This document shows, in pieces, positions 11,465-22,800 of a stretch of 64,000 nucleotides of DNA. Both the position numbers and the translations under genes were made by a program. Positions within the stretch are counted from its first letter, which is position 1, and every line of letters begins with the position of its first letter. The stretch covers positions 40,079,454-40,143,453 of the forward strand of contig ML661885.1 in the NCBI GenBank assembly GCA_007570785.1, written 5' to 3'. The stretch is from Antilocapra americana. Taxonomy: Eukaryota; Chordata; Mammalia; Artiodactyla; Antilocapridae. A model generated the notes under the pieces. It searched no databases and was not told the DNA's origin. It was given only the letters and a program-made list of their open reading frames with translations.

Positions 11465-12267
11465 CAGATCAGTTCAGTCGTGTCCAACTCTTTGCAACCC
11501 GATGGAGTGCAGCACGCCGGGACCCCCTATCCATCACCAACTCCCGGATCTTGCTCAAACTCATGTCCATCAAGTCAGTGATGCCATCCAAGCCTCTCAT
11601 CCTCTGTCATCTCTTTCTCCTCCTGTCTTCAATCTTTCTCAGTGTCAGGGTCTCTTCTAAGGAGTCAATTCTTCACATCAGGTGGCCAAAGTATTGGAGT
11701 ATCAGCTTCAGCATCAATTTTTTCCAATGAATATTCAGGACTTATTTCCTTTAGGAGTGACTGGTTTGATCTCCTTGCAGTTCAAGGGAATCTCAAGAGT
11801 CTTCTCCATTACCACAGTTTGAAAGCATCAACTCTTTGGCGCTCAGCATTTTTTATGGTCCAACTCTCATATCCATATGTAACTACTGGAGAAACCATAA
11901 CCTTGACTAGATGGACCTTTGTTGGCAAAGTAATGTCTCTGCTTTTTAACATGCTGTCTAGGTTGGTCATAGCTTTTCTTCCAAGGAGCAAGCATCTTTT
12001 AATTTCATGGCTGCAGTCACCATCTGCAGTGAATTTGGAGCCCAAGAAAATAAAGTCTCTCACTGTTTCCTTGTTTCCTTATCTATTTGCCATGAAGTGA
12101 TGATACCAGATGCCATAATCTTCGTTTTTTCAATGTTGAGTTTTAAGCCAGCTTTTTCATTCTCCTCTTTCACTTTCTTCAAGAGGCTCTTTTAGTTCTT
12201 CTTCGCTTTCTGCCATAAGGGTGGTGTCATCTGCATATCTGAGGTTATTGATATTTCTCCCAGGGAA
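11465..12267 (-). mobile_element. BovB LINE 3' portion, minus, inside LTR
   Basis: The reversed BovB terminus (agttcagtcgtgtccaactc) is followed by the C-terminal coding region up to the segment just after the YADD motif (tgaggttattgatatttctcc). GTAAAGATT at 11453-11461 and 12268-12276 supports a TSD, although a third copy at 12284 makes the right edge ambiguous. A minus frame at 11809-12063 still reads the conserved KRCLL...CESW part. Confidence 0.92.
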
Positions 12268-12936
12268 GTAAAGATTCCTAGTAGTAAAGATTAGGCTGAA
12301 GACAACCACCAGATAGACTGGAGCCTAATGATATTGTTTATTTCTGGCCTTTGTGACTTCAAGTAAAGCTTGGACTCTGTTGACTTTTGCCCCAGTTCTA
12401 TGCTGAATTCTCTGCCAAAGCCCTTTCATTAATATACATGTACGCTTAGATGAATACTTTCCCAATTTTGCTGTTCAGGGAGACACTAATTTAGGAAAGA
12501 TCCTTGGTATTTTCCTTACTTGTTGCAAGTAATAAATTCTTCCTTCTCCCAATCTTTGGCTTGGTTGTATCTTTTGGATCAATACCCACCAAGAGGCAAG
12601 CACAGTTTTTTGGGTAACAGTACTTTTGTTACAATTGATGAGCCTACATTGACACATCATAATCACCTAAAGTCCATAGGCTTCTTTCTTGGTGTTGTAC
12701 AATCTATGGTTTGGACAAATGTATAATAACATGTATCCACCATTATAATATCACACAGAGTAGTTTCATAGCCCTAAAAGTCCTGTGTGCTTTCTGTTCA
12801 CCATCCCTCTACCCCTAGCCCTTGGCAACCACTGACCTTTTACTGTCCCCATAGTTTTGCTTTTTCCACAGAATGTCATATAGTTGGAATTAGACATTAT
12901 ATAACTTTTCACATCAGTGTTTTTTTCACTTGCTGA

Positions 12937-13312
12937 TGTTAAGTCACTAAGTCACATCTGAGTCTTTGCAACTCCATGGTCTGCAGCATGACAGTCTCCT
13001 CTGTCCTCCACTATCTTCCTGAGTTTGCTCAAACTCCTGTCCACTGAGTTGGTGATGCCATCCAATCATCCCATCCTCTGTCACCCACTTCTCCTCTTGC
13101 CTTGAATGTTTCCCAGCATCAGGGTCTTTTCCAGTGAGTCAGCTCTTTGCATCAGGTGGCCAAAGTAATTAAGCTTCAGCATCAGTCTGTCCAGTGAATA
13201 TTCAGGGTTGGCTTCCTTTATGATTGACAGGTTTGATCTCCTTGCTGTCCAAGAGACTCTGAAGAGTCTTCTCCAGCACTACAGTTTGAAAGCATCAATT
13301 CTTCAGCACTCA
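12937..13312 (-). mobile_element. BovB 3' fragment, minus, inside old L1
   Basis: The BovB C-terminal coding region is readable in reverse (gagttggtgatgccatccaa, catcagggtcttttcc, gtggccaaagta). It is more diverged than other copies and lacks the (ctgaa)n end. TSDs are unclear. Confidence 0.85.
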
Positions 13313-14171
13313 TTCTTAGTAATACACATTTATGGTTCCTCTGTGTCTTTCTTGTCTTGATAGTTCATTTCTTTTTAGCCTTGATTCATATTCCCTTGTC
13401 TGAATGTACCACAGTTTATTGATCCATTCACTCACATTCAAATAATTGTTGCTAATACAATTATGAAAAAATTATTTTCTATTGTATCAATTAAGAATGA
13501 AAAAAGAAGAGAAAGGTTTTGTTTTACCTTCACTTATTCCTTCTTCTATGTTCCTCTTTTATGGAGATCCAAGTTTCTAACCTACATCATTTTCCTTCTC
13601 TCTAAAGAACTTAACATTTTTTGCAATGCAGATCCATTGGCAAAAAAATTCCCTCAGTCAATTTTTGTTTGTCTGAGTAAGTATTCCTCCTTTACTATTG
13701 AGGGTTAATTTCACAGAGTACAAAACTGTAGGTTGGTGGTTTGCTTTTTTACTCTCATCATTTTAAATGTTTCACTACATTCTCTTCTTGCTTGCCTGGG
13801 TTCTGAGGAGAGGTCAGATATAATTCTTATCTTTGCTCCTCTCTATTGCTAAGATTTTTCCCCTCTGACCTTTTTCAGGATTTTATTTTTAATCTTCTAT
13901 TTTCTTAGCTTGAAAATTATAAGCTTAGGTGTAGGTTTTTTTTTTTTTTTGCTGTTATTCTGCTTGGTGTTGTCTGAGCTTCTTGGAGCTGTGTTTTGGT
14001 GTCTGACATTAACTTCTCAATCATTATTGTTTCAAATTCTTCAGCCATGTCTATTAATAAGTCCATCAAAGGCATTCTTAATTTCTCCCGTGCTTTTGCT
14101 TTGTTTCCTGTCATAGTATTTTAGATCTCTAACATTTCGTTATTCTTTCTTAGAATTCCATCTCTCTGCTT

Positions 14172-14392
14172 CCATGTGTATGTATGTGCATACTAAGTCA
14201 CTTCAGTCGTGTCTGACTCTTTGTGACCCTATGAACTGTAGTCCACCAGGCTTTTCTGTTCATGGGATTCTCCAGGCAGGAATACTGGAATCCCCTCCTC
14301 CAGGGAATCTTCCAGACCCAGGGACTGAACCTGTCTCTTGTGGTTCTTACATTACTGGCAGATTCCTTATTGCTGAGCCACTAGGGAAGCCC
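14172..14392 (-). mobile_element. Bov-tA SINE with 10-bp TSD
   Basis: The Bov-A body (cttcagtcgtgtctgactc) and tRNA head (gagccactagggaagcc) are intact in order. CTCTCTGCTT is at 14162-14171 and 14393-14402. Confidence 0.93.
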
Positions 14393-15403
14393 CTCTCTGC
14401 TTACCTTGCCCATCTATTCTTGCATGCTGACTACTTTGTCCATTAGAGCCCTTAGCATATCAATTATAAGTTGCTTTAAATTCCCAGTCTGATAATTCTA
14501 ACATCTCTGCTATAACTGAGTCTGGTTCTGATGCTTGCTTGCTCTGACCCTTCAAAGTGTGTTTTTAATTTTAAATTAAAAAACATTTTTTTCTTGATAG
14601 CCAGATATAATGAATTGGCTAAGAGGAACTGCTGTAAATAGGCCTTTGGTGATATGGCGAATTGCAGGGCAAGGGGAAGCATTTTATAGTCCTCAGATCA
14701 GGGCTCTGTCTTTTAGTGAGACTATGCCTCTGAACTGTGAATGTCACAGTTACTTCCCAGCACTCCCCTCTCTTTAGGTGGGCAGGATGGCTGGAGGGAG
14801 CTGGAGTTGGGGACTTCCTTTCTCCTGTGTGGAAGGCTACAGCCTGCTGAAGTCAGTTTGGATCTGATAAAGCTCCAGCACGTGAGGCTCTGGTTAAATA
14901 GTTTCTCCTGAGAGTGGATCTTATTAAGAACAGAATGCTCAGAAGTATTTCAAAATGGTTCCTCTTCCCCTTCCTTTACCAGAAGCATAGGGGAATTTTT
15001 CTCCAATATTCACTGTAAGAATCCAGTAGAGCTCCAGGAAGTAAAACTCACAAAAGTTTCAGGTGTCCTGATGACTGGATCCCTCTGGAATTTTTCACTT
15101 GCCCGCACTGAGCCTCCAGTAATTCATCAGTTACAGTGCAGGTTTCCCTAACGTGGTGCTGGTTCCCATGAAGGGTTCTTCCTTGGTAAGTCATGATTCT
15201 CTTTATTTGCCTGTCACTCTCGCCAGTTTAGGGGACAATGATTTGTCCTGTGACCTCACTTCCATATGGATTTAAAAAGAGTTGCTAACTTTGCAGTGTG
15301 TTCAGCCTTTTACTTGTTGCTAGGATGGAGTGGTGACTCTCAAACTTCTTATAATGCCAGACCAGAAATCAGAAGCTCCGTCCATATGTTTTGAGAAGTA
15401 GAA

Positions 15404-15610
15404 GGACAACCAATATGTATTGAGCACCTGCCCTAAATCAGGTGCTTTACCTGATCCACTATTTCACTTTATCCTTTTAATAGTCCTCTTTGGAAGACGT
15501 GATTTCCCCCATTTTGCAGATGAGAAGCTGAGAGTTACAGGAGAAAGGCACTTGCTCAAGTGTTCACGACAAGTACATGATCTCCTTGACTCCAGATCCC
15601 ATCTGATTCC
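15404..15610 (-). repeat. MIR SINE
   Basis: The pattern attgagcacctgccc ... ccattttgcagatgagaagctgag is the reversed MIR consensus. Confidence 0.7.
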
Positions 15611-15805
15611 AACTATGTTCTTACATAGGAAATAAAGGAGGAATAAAGGGCAGAAGTAAGCAACAAAAATCATTTTCCATGATTATAAAAGCAGCTCATA
15701 CTGTAATATTTATGAAGAAAAGAACTTTTGTGTGATTAGATTCTACAGAGATGAGTGTTGGTAAAGCCTCAGAGACTGAGTTTGTAGCATCCTGCTCCTT
15801 AGAGA

Positions 15806-16016
15806 CAGTGCCAAGTCGTTTCAGTCATGTCCAACTCCTTGTGACCCCATGGACCATAGCTCACCATGCTCCTCTGTCCATTCTCCAGGCAGGAATACTG
15901 GAGTGGGTTGCCATTTCCTCCTCCAGGGTGTCTTCCCAACCCAGGGATCGAACCTGTGTCCCTTATGTCTCCTGCATTGCAGATAGGTTCTTTACCACTA
16001 GCACCACCTGGGAAGC
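15806..16016 (-). mobile_element. Bov-tA SINE
   Basis: The body runs from tttcagtcatgtccaactcc and the head ends with ccacctgggaagcc. An L2-like 3' end (aataaattcttgccaaatgaatgaatg) follows directly at about 16030-16063. Confidence 0.92.
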
Positions 16017-16097
16017 CAGACATAGACTGGGCATTTAATAAATTCTTGCCAAATGAATGAATGAGCATTCCATCCAGTGTGTTGCATGTCATTAAAA

Positions 16098-16315
16098 CAT
16101 TCTTTCAATGGGCCTGGCACTGTGCTAAGTACTTTGCATTCTTTATTTCATGTAATCCTCGTAACAACACAAGGGAGGGGCAGTTTTTTTCTCTGTTTTT
16201 ATTGTTGAGGAACCAGAGACTTAGAAAAAAATAACTTTGTGCTAGGTCATATAACTAAACAACTGTAGAGATAGGGCTTGGGCTCGGCCTATACAGTTCA
16301 TGCCCTAGACCTGGA
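16098..16315 (-). repeat. MIR-type SINE
   Basis: The phrases ggcctggcactgtgctaagtac and gaggaaccagagacttag fit reversed MIR. The copy is diverged. Confidence 0.6.
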
Positions 16316-16399
16316 CTCTCCTTCTTCCTGAGAGGAGTAGGGGAGGGGCTTCCTCCACACACTTATAGGCAGGCACCCTTGCTGATGCTCCCACTAAGT

Positions 16400-16720
16400 G
16401 CCTCACATCCATGGCACGGGATAGGCCCTTACCTCTCCCAGACGCCTTCTCTCAGGGTGCAGAACTGAGGGTGTTTAAAGCTTCCCCTGGACTGCGGTTC
16501 ATGACGTCACAGAACCAGCTGAGCTAGAGAATCAGCAGAGGGCAAGCCCGAGTGCTGCTGCCTGAAAGGCTTGCCGTGTGGCCCAGCGAGTCAGGGTCTT
16601 GCCGAAAGGAGGGTCTTGAGGTCCCTGCTTGGGAGTGGACGTGATCCTTGCTTTGGCTTCTCTTTCCAACCCTACGGCATCAGATGGATGGAATACAGGA
16701 TGAAAAGACGGTCACGCTAC
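16400..16720. promoter_or_regulatory. CpG-enriched segment with a full CRE, candidate regulatory element
   Basis: The palindromic cAMP-response element TGACGTCA is at 16502-16509. About 11 CpGs occur in 300 bases within otherwise CpG-poor DNA, and an AP-1-like GAGTCAG lies at about 16588. No repeat is recognised from 16320 to 16690. A role as promoter or enhancer bound by CREB/ATF factors is inference from the motif. Confidence 0.3.
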
Positions 16721-16870
16721 AGAGACCTGAGCCAGGCTGGCTGTGTCATCCTGGGAAAGACCCTTAACTTCACCAAGACTCAGTTTCCTTCTCTATTGCA
16801 TAATAATCAGAGTAAGAATAACAATTTCTATTTTTTGGGGCTTTTGTGATAACTCAGTGAGACTGGGCAG
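16690..16870 (+). repeat. MIR SINE
   Basis: The order cctgagccaggctgg, tgtgtcatcctgggaaagacc, ctcagtttccttctct matches plus MIR. Confidence 0.7.
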
Positions 16871-17586
16871 AGGAAGGTTCTTTGTAACTGGGACATACTC
16901 TACAAATGACTCAGTTCCAAGAGCCCAGTACCGGGGCTTTTCTACTCCACCCTGCACCTCTTCATAAGGGGCCAGGAACACCTTTCATGAAGCATGGATC
17001 TCCCAGGACCTGGTATTTTGCCTGTGTCTTGTTTCTGACTCCAGCATCTGGAAGAGTAGGTAATAAAGGAGCTACAGCTTCCTGGGCTGTTCTGGCTGTG
17101 GTCGTCCCTGTGGAGGAGTGGGGTTCAAGGTCTATCTGAGGTCCTTACATCTTTAGGAACCCAGAAAATTATCCTCTCCTTTCTCTCCCCTGATGATCAC
17201 TGACACCTCTCTCTATTCCCTGCACAAGCCTACTAGTTTCTCTCCTCCTGTAGAAGGTAAAGCTGAGCCATTGTAAGTGACATGGGGCTTTTTTCTCCCT
17301 CAGGACACTAATAATTATGCCAAGACCCTCCGTTGTCCCTACTCCACCCTGGGACAGCCAGTGTCTGCTGGGAGCAGGTGTCGGTCATTAGGAGTTGTTT
17401 AACCCCTTAATCTACATTCCTAACTACCCAGAAGCACAGAAACAACAACATAACACACACACACACACACAAGTTAACTAGTGACTCTTCCTGTACCTCA
17501 TTCTTCACAAACTGTTGCTCAAAGAGTGTGGTTATCAGAGACTGCTTGGGGAACAGTCTTCTCTGAACTGAAAAGCTTAACTTAGA
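16871..17586. other. Unique DNA with an (AC)n microsatellite at 17453-17471
   Basis: Apart from the dinucleotide run, no repeat or gene was recognised. Confidence 0.5.
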
Positions 17587-18134
17587 AGGAGTGGCCAAGA
17601 TGGTGGAGTAGGAAGACCCTGAGCTCACCTCCTCCCACAGGCACACCAAAATCACAAGTATTTACAGCAAAATTATTGAGAACAAAGACCTGAAGCCTAG
17701 TGAAGAGATTTCCTACAACCAAAGATATAAAGAAGAAACCACAACAGGATAAGTAGTAGGGCTGGAGACATGGTATAATCAAGACCCATATCCCCAGGTA
17801 GGTGGTCCACAAACGGGAGGATAATTATAATTGCGCAGGGTCTCCTAAGGATCAAAGGGTACAAGCCCCATAGCAGGCTCCCCAGCCTTGTGGCTCTACA
17901 CCAGGAAGACAAACCCCCAAAATATTTGGCCTTGAAAACTAGTGGGGCTTACTTTCAGGAGAGCCAGAGAACTGTGAGAAATACAAACTCGACTCTTAAA
18001 GGGCACACACACAATCTCACACACTCAGAGAAGAAGCTGTAAATTGAAAGAATCCTGGATTAGACACACCTTCTGATCTTGGAGAGCCTCCCAGAGAAAC
18101 AGAGGCAATTGGAGCTCTCCCTGGGGACACAGAC

Positions 18135-18590
18135 ATGGGCAGCAGTCACTTGGAGAAACTTATTCTACCAAGAGGACTCTGGAGCTACCAAGCACTGTTT
18201 TGGAATCCCCTCTCTGACTTAGCGCTAGGTCATGGCTCCACCCACCGGCTTGTCAACACCAGTACTGCAACACTGCAGGTCAAACAGCTAGCCAGGCGGG
18301 GACAGAGCCCCACTCACCAGCAAACCAGCTGCCCTGGGACACAGTGTCATCCACCAGAGGACCCAGGACTTGGCCCCACTCAGCGGAAGACTGACACCAA
18401 CTCCCAGACCCTAGGCCTTGCCTCCAGGGACCCTAGGACCCACAACATCAAGTGTACTAACATTCATATCATAGGAGTCTCAGAAAGAGAGGAGAGAGAT
18501 AAAGGCGCAGAGAACATATCTGAAGACATAATAACTGAAAAGTTTCTTAACTTGGGAAAGGGAACAGACATCCAGGTCCAGGAAGCATAG
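18135..18590 (+). pseudogene. L1 5' region/ORF1 remnant, open frame of 151 codons
   Basis: The first two thirds read through L1 5' UTR-like sequence and look non-coding (proline- and threonine-rich, no domain). The last 45 codons match the RRM region of L1 ORF1p, the RNA-binding chaperone that coats L1 RNA: a TNIHIIGVSEREERDKG-like start, then an acidic helix ending in DIQVQEA. The link between the parts implies an internal loss of the ORF1 coiled coil. The frame stops just before a SINE fragment. Expression as a protein is unlikely. Confidence 0.5.
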
Positions 18591-18604
18591 AAAATCCCAA
18601 ACAG

Positions 18605-18664
18605 GGCTTCCCTGGTGGCTCAGTGGTAAAGAATCTGCCTGTGACACAGGAGACTTTGGAAAAC
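18605..18664 (+). mobile_element. Bov-tA head-only fragment with 9-bp TSD
   Basis: Only the 5' tRNA-like part (ggcttccctggtggctcag to acaggag) is present. CCCAAACAG is at 18596-18604 and 18665-18673. Confidence 0.8.
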
Positions 18665-18789
18665 CCCAAACAGAATCAACTCAAAGAGGGCCACACCAAT
18701 ACACATTGTAATTAAAATAACAAAAATTAAATATAAAGTGAGAATCTTAAAAGCAGCAAAGGAAAGAGCAACAAGTTATATACAAGGGG

Positions 18790-19092
18790 ATGCCCATAAA
18801 GCTATCAGCTTATTTTTCAGTAGAAACTCTGCAGGCCAGAAGGGAGTGGCCCAATATGTTTAAAGTGATAAAAGGGAAAAAACTACAACCAAGAATACTC
18901 TACCCAGCAAGGCTTTCATTCAGAAATGATGCAGAGAGAGAGCTTTACAGAAAAGGAAAAGCTAAGAGAGTTCAGCACCACCAAACCAGCTTTATAAGAA
19001 ATGTGAAAGGAACTTCTCTGAGCAGAAAAGAAATGAAAAATATAAAAATTATGAAAGGAAAAGTCTTGCTGGTAAAGGCAAATATACAGTAA
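18790..19092 (+). pseudogene. L1 coding remnant (ORF1 C-terminal/inter-ORF region)
   Basis: The 100-codon frame reads KLSAYFSVETLQARREWP, then LQPRILYPARLSFRND and FIRNVKGTSLSRKE. This segment is recurrent in old mammalian L1/HAL1 copies. It lacks a proper start and is isolated from ORF1 by the SINE fragment. It supports the L1 identity but is not a working gene. Confidence 0.5.
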
Positions 19093-19299
19093 AGGTAAAT
19101 CAACCAGTATAAGCCTAGTAGGAAGGTTAAAAGACTAAAGTAGTGAAGTCATCTATATCCACAATAAGTAGTTAAAAGAGACGCAAAACAAAGAGATGTA
19201 AAATATGATGTTAAGAACAGTAAAGGGGGAGGGGAAGAGTAAAAATTCAAGGTTGTTAAAATACATTAAACATTAAGAGATCAGCAACTTACAATTATA

Positions 19300-19350
19300 T
19301 ACATTATACACACATTTATATGTATATATATATATACACACATATAAATT
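19300..19350. repeat. AT/AC-rich simple repeat
   Basis: An irregular (TA)n/(CA)n run lies within the L1. Confidence 0.8.
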
Positions 19351-20854
19351 TCATGCTAATCACAAAAACCAAAAATCTATAATAGATTCATAAAGGAAAA
19401 AGAGTGAAGAATCCAAACGTAACACTTAAGATTGTCATCAAATCATGAGAGAAGAGAGCAAAAGAAGAAAGGAACAAGAAAGAACTACAAAAACAACCTC
19501 AAAGCAATTACCAAAATGGCAATAAGTACATTTCCCATCAATAGCTAACTCTTGAAGTAAATGGGCTAAACACTCTGGTAAAAAACCTAGTGTGGCTGAA
19601 TAGATACAAAAGAAAGACTCACATATAAACTACCTACAAAAGACTCATTTTAAAGACACACAGGTAGAAAGTGAGGGGATCAACAAAGGTATTCCATGTA
19701 AATGGAAGTGAAAACAAAGCCGGAATAGCTTCATAAATATTAAACATTCCATCCAAAAGCAGGAGAATACACACTGTTCTCAAATGCACATGGAAAATTC
19801 TTTAGGATAGATCATGTGCTTGGCTGCAGAACAATTCTCAGTAAATTTAAGAAACTGAAGTCATATTAACTATTTTAACCACAATGGTTTGAGACTAGAA
19901 TTCAACCACAGAGGGGGAAATACTGCAGAACACAAACACATGGAGGCTAAACACTATGCTACTAAATAACCAATGGAACACTGAAGAAATCAAACAAACT
20001 AAATAAGAAAATAAACAAACAAAAATACTTAGAGACAAATGAAAATGAAAATGCAATGATCCAAAATCTAGGGGACACAGCAAAAGCAGTTTTAAGATTG
20101 AAGTTTATAGTGATAACAAGTCTCCCTTGGGAAACAAGAAAAAACTCAAATAAAAACCCTAGCCTTATGCTTAGAGGAACCAGAGAAAGAATAAGCAACC
20201 AAAATCTATAGAAGAAAAGAAATCATAAAGATCAGAGCAGGAATAAATGAGATAGAGACATACACACACACCAAAAAAAAAAAAAAAAAACAACCAATGA
20301 AGCAGAGCTGATTCTTTGAATGGATAAATGAAATGAACAAACCTTTATCAGAAGGTTTTCTTTTCATCAAGATAAAAAGATAAAGTCAGAAATGAAAACA
20401 TCACAGTCAACACCACAGAAATTCAAAGGATATCATGATATCCCTATGAACAATTGTATGCCAATAAAATGGGTAACCTAGCAGAAATGCCTAGAAATGT
20501 ATAATGAAGAAATAAAAAATATGAACAGAGCAATTACTAGTAATGAAATTTAGTTACAAAAAAGAAAAATTCCCAACAAACAAAAGTCCAGAATCAGATG
20601 GTTTCATAGGTAAAATCCAGCAAACATTCAGAGAAGAATCAACACCTATCCTTCTCAAATTATTCCAAAAAATAGCAGAGGAAGAAATTCTTCCAAACTT
20701 ATTCTATTAATACAAGGCCAGCATCATCCCAACACAAAAACTAGACAAAGATAACACAAAAAAGGAAAATTACTGACCAATATCACTGATGAACAGAGAC
20801 ACAAAAATCCTTTTCAAAATATTACCAAACAGAATTTAATAGCATATAAAAGGA

Positions 20855-21037
20855 GATCTTCCCCAGGTCTAGGAAGATCCAGAGACCTTCTCCGGATTCC
20901 CCTGGAGAAGGGAAAGGCTACCCACACCAATATTCTTGCCTGGAGGATTTCATGAACCAAGGAGTCTGCCTGGCTATAGTCCATGGAGTCTCACAAAGAG
21001 TTGGACATGACTGAGTGACTAACACTTTCACTTTCAA
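20855..21037 (+). mobile_element. Bov-A unit SINE inside L1 ORF2
   Basis: The sequence from aggaagatccagagacct to gttggacatgactgagtgac is the Bov-A body. Left AAAAGGAGATC and right AAAAGATCATA flanks resemble a short TSD. L1 ORF2 continues on both sides. Confidence 0.8.
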
Positions 21038-21476
21038 AAGATCATATACCATGATTGAGTGGAATTTATCCCAGGGATGCAAGGATGTTTCAACACCCAT
21101 AAATCAATCAGTGTGATACACTATGCTAACAAACTGAAAAATAAAAATCCTATGATCATCTAAATAGATAAAGAAAAAGCTTTTGACAAAATTCAACATC
21201 CATTTATGATAAAAACTCTCATTCAAGACAGTTTTGGAAAACCTAGCCACGGTAATCAGAGAATAGAAAGAAATGAAATCCAAATTGAAAAGGAAGAAGT
21301 AAAATTGTCACTGTTTCCAGGTGACATGATACTATTCATAGAAAAATCCTAAAGATGTTACCAAAAACCTACTAGAACTCATCAATGAATTTGAGAGTTG
21401 CAGGATACAAAATTAATATACCGAATATGTTGTGTTTCTATATACTAACAATGGACTATCAGAAGAAGAAATTAAG

Positions 21477-21837
21477 GGGCTTTGCTGGTGGCTCAGTGGT
21501 AAAGAATCTGCCTACCAATGAAGGAGACACAGGTTTTGACCACTGATCCAGGAAGATCTCACATGCCATGGAGCAACTAAGCCAATGCACCACAGCTATT
21601 GAGCCTGAGCTCTTGAGCCTGGAAACTGCAACTACTGAGCCCTTATGCCACAACTACTGATGCCTCCATGCCCTAGAGTCCATGCTTTGCAACAAGAGAA
21701 GCCACCGCAGTGAGAAACGCACACAATGCAACAAGAGAGGAGCCCTCGCTGGCCACTAGAGAAAAGCGAGCCCAGCAGTGAAGACCCAACACAGCCAAAA
21801 ACAAAATAAATAAATAAATAAAAGTAAATAATAAAAA
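21477..21837 (+). mobile_element. CHR-type SINE with perfect 16-bp TSD
   Basis: The element is near full length: head ggctttgctggtggctcag, body with repeated cacaact phrases, and tail (aaat)n. AGAAGAAGAAATTAAG is at 21461-21476 and 21838-21853. L1 ORF2 resumes immediately after it. Confidence 0.95.
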
Positions 21838-21927
21838 AGAAGAAGAAATTAAGAAAACAATCTCATTTACCATTGCATCAAAAAGAATGAAACATCTAGG
21901 AATAAACCTAATGAATGAGGTAAAAGA

Positions 21928-22800
21928 ATGTTTTCAAAAAACTGTAAGACACTGATAAGAAAAATTGAAGATGACACAAACAGATGGGAGATACTATCAT
22001 GGACTGGAAGAATTAATTGTATTCTAGTGACCACACTGCACTCAACATGCCAGCAAATTTGGAAAACTCAGCAATGGCCACAGGACTGGAAAAGGTCAGT
22101 TTTCATTCCTATCCCAAAGAAAGGCAATGCCAAAGATTGCTCAACCTTCCGCACAATTGCACTCATCTCACACGCTAGTAAAGTAATGATCAAAATTCTC
22201 CAAGCCAGGCTTCAGCAATACGTGAACCATGAACTTCCATATGTTCAAGCTGGTTTTAGAAAAGGCAGAGGAACCAGAGATCAAATTGCTAACATCCACT
22301 GGATTATCAAAAAAGCAAGAGAGTTCCAGAAAAACATCTATTTCTGCTTTATTGACTATGCCAAAGCCTTTGACTGTATGGATCACAATAAACTGTGGAA
22401 AATTCTTAAAGAGATGGGAATACCAGACCATCTGACCTGTCTCTTAAGAAACTTGTATGCAGGTCAGGAAGCAACAATTAGAACTGGACATGGAACAACA
22501 GACTGGTTCCAAATAGGAAAAGGAGTATGTCAAGGATGTATATTGTCACCCCGCTTATTTAACTTTTATGCAGAGTACATCATGAGAAACGCTGGGCTGG
22601 AAGAAGCACAAGCTGGAATCAAGATTGCTGGGAGAAATATCAATAACCTCAGATATGCAGACGACACCACCCTTATGGCAGAAAGTGAAGAAGAACTAAA
22701 GAGCCTCTTGATGAAAGTGAAAGAGGAGAGTGAAAAAGTTGGCTTAAGGCTCAGCATTCAGAAAACTAAGATCATGGCATCTGTTCCCATCACTTCATAG
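21928..22800 (+). pseudogene. Chimeric open frame: L1 ORF2 segment fused to BovB reverse transcriptase
   Basis: The frame has 290 codons. Residues 1-37 are L1 ORF2 sequence (KTLIRKIEDDTNRWE ... WTGRIN). From about residue 38 it is the BovB reverse transcriptase. Visible are the fingers FIPIPKKGNAKDC, the RT core FIDYAKAFDCMDH (first catalytic Asp), CQGCILSPRLFN, and the catalytic box YADD near residues 245-248. The enzyme family copies LINE RNA into DNA at the nicked target. The upstream BovB endonuclease is missing because the copy is 5'-truncated at 22038. The stop at 22798-22800 replaces a conserved Trp codon in the usual SWEIDG context, and the C-terminal part continues beyond in other frames. 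The fusion is in frame by chance of insertion. Real translation is doubtful. Confidence 0.85.

Larger units (their letters stand above)
11110..12625 (+). mobile_element. Probable ERV solo LTR, split by BovB
   Basis: The left block (about 11150-11460) contains cattttgtgatctaagcc repeats typical of bovine ERV LTRs. The right block (about 12270-12625) ends with an AATAAATTCTTCCTTCTCC-like poly(A)/U5 region (about 12530) and a tail near ggtaacag. No internal retroviral genes flank it, hence solo. Exact boundaries and family were not determined. Confidence 0.45.
12700..15260 (-). mobile_element. Old L1M/HAL1-like element, minus, with later insertions
   Basis: About 12700-12936 and 13313-13440 are the two halves of a typical L1M 3' region (tggtttggacaaatgtataa ... 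atgtaccacagtttattga). About 13440-15260 resembles further minus L1M/HAL1-type sequence, including phrases such as cagtctgataattctaacatc. A BovB fragment (12937-13312) and a Bov-tA (14172-14392) interrupt it. No intact frame remains. Confidence 0.5.

Noticed and set aside
17453..17471. (AC)n run as a regulatory element
   Set aside because: A short ordinary microsatellite; nothing else nearby supports a role.
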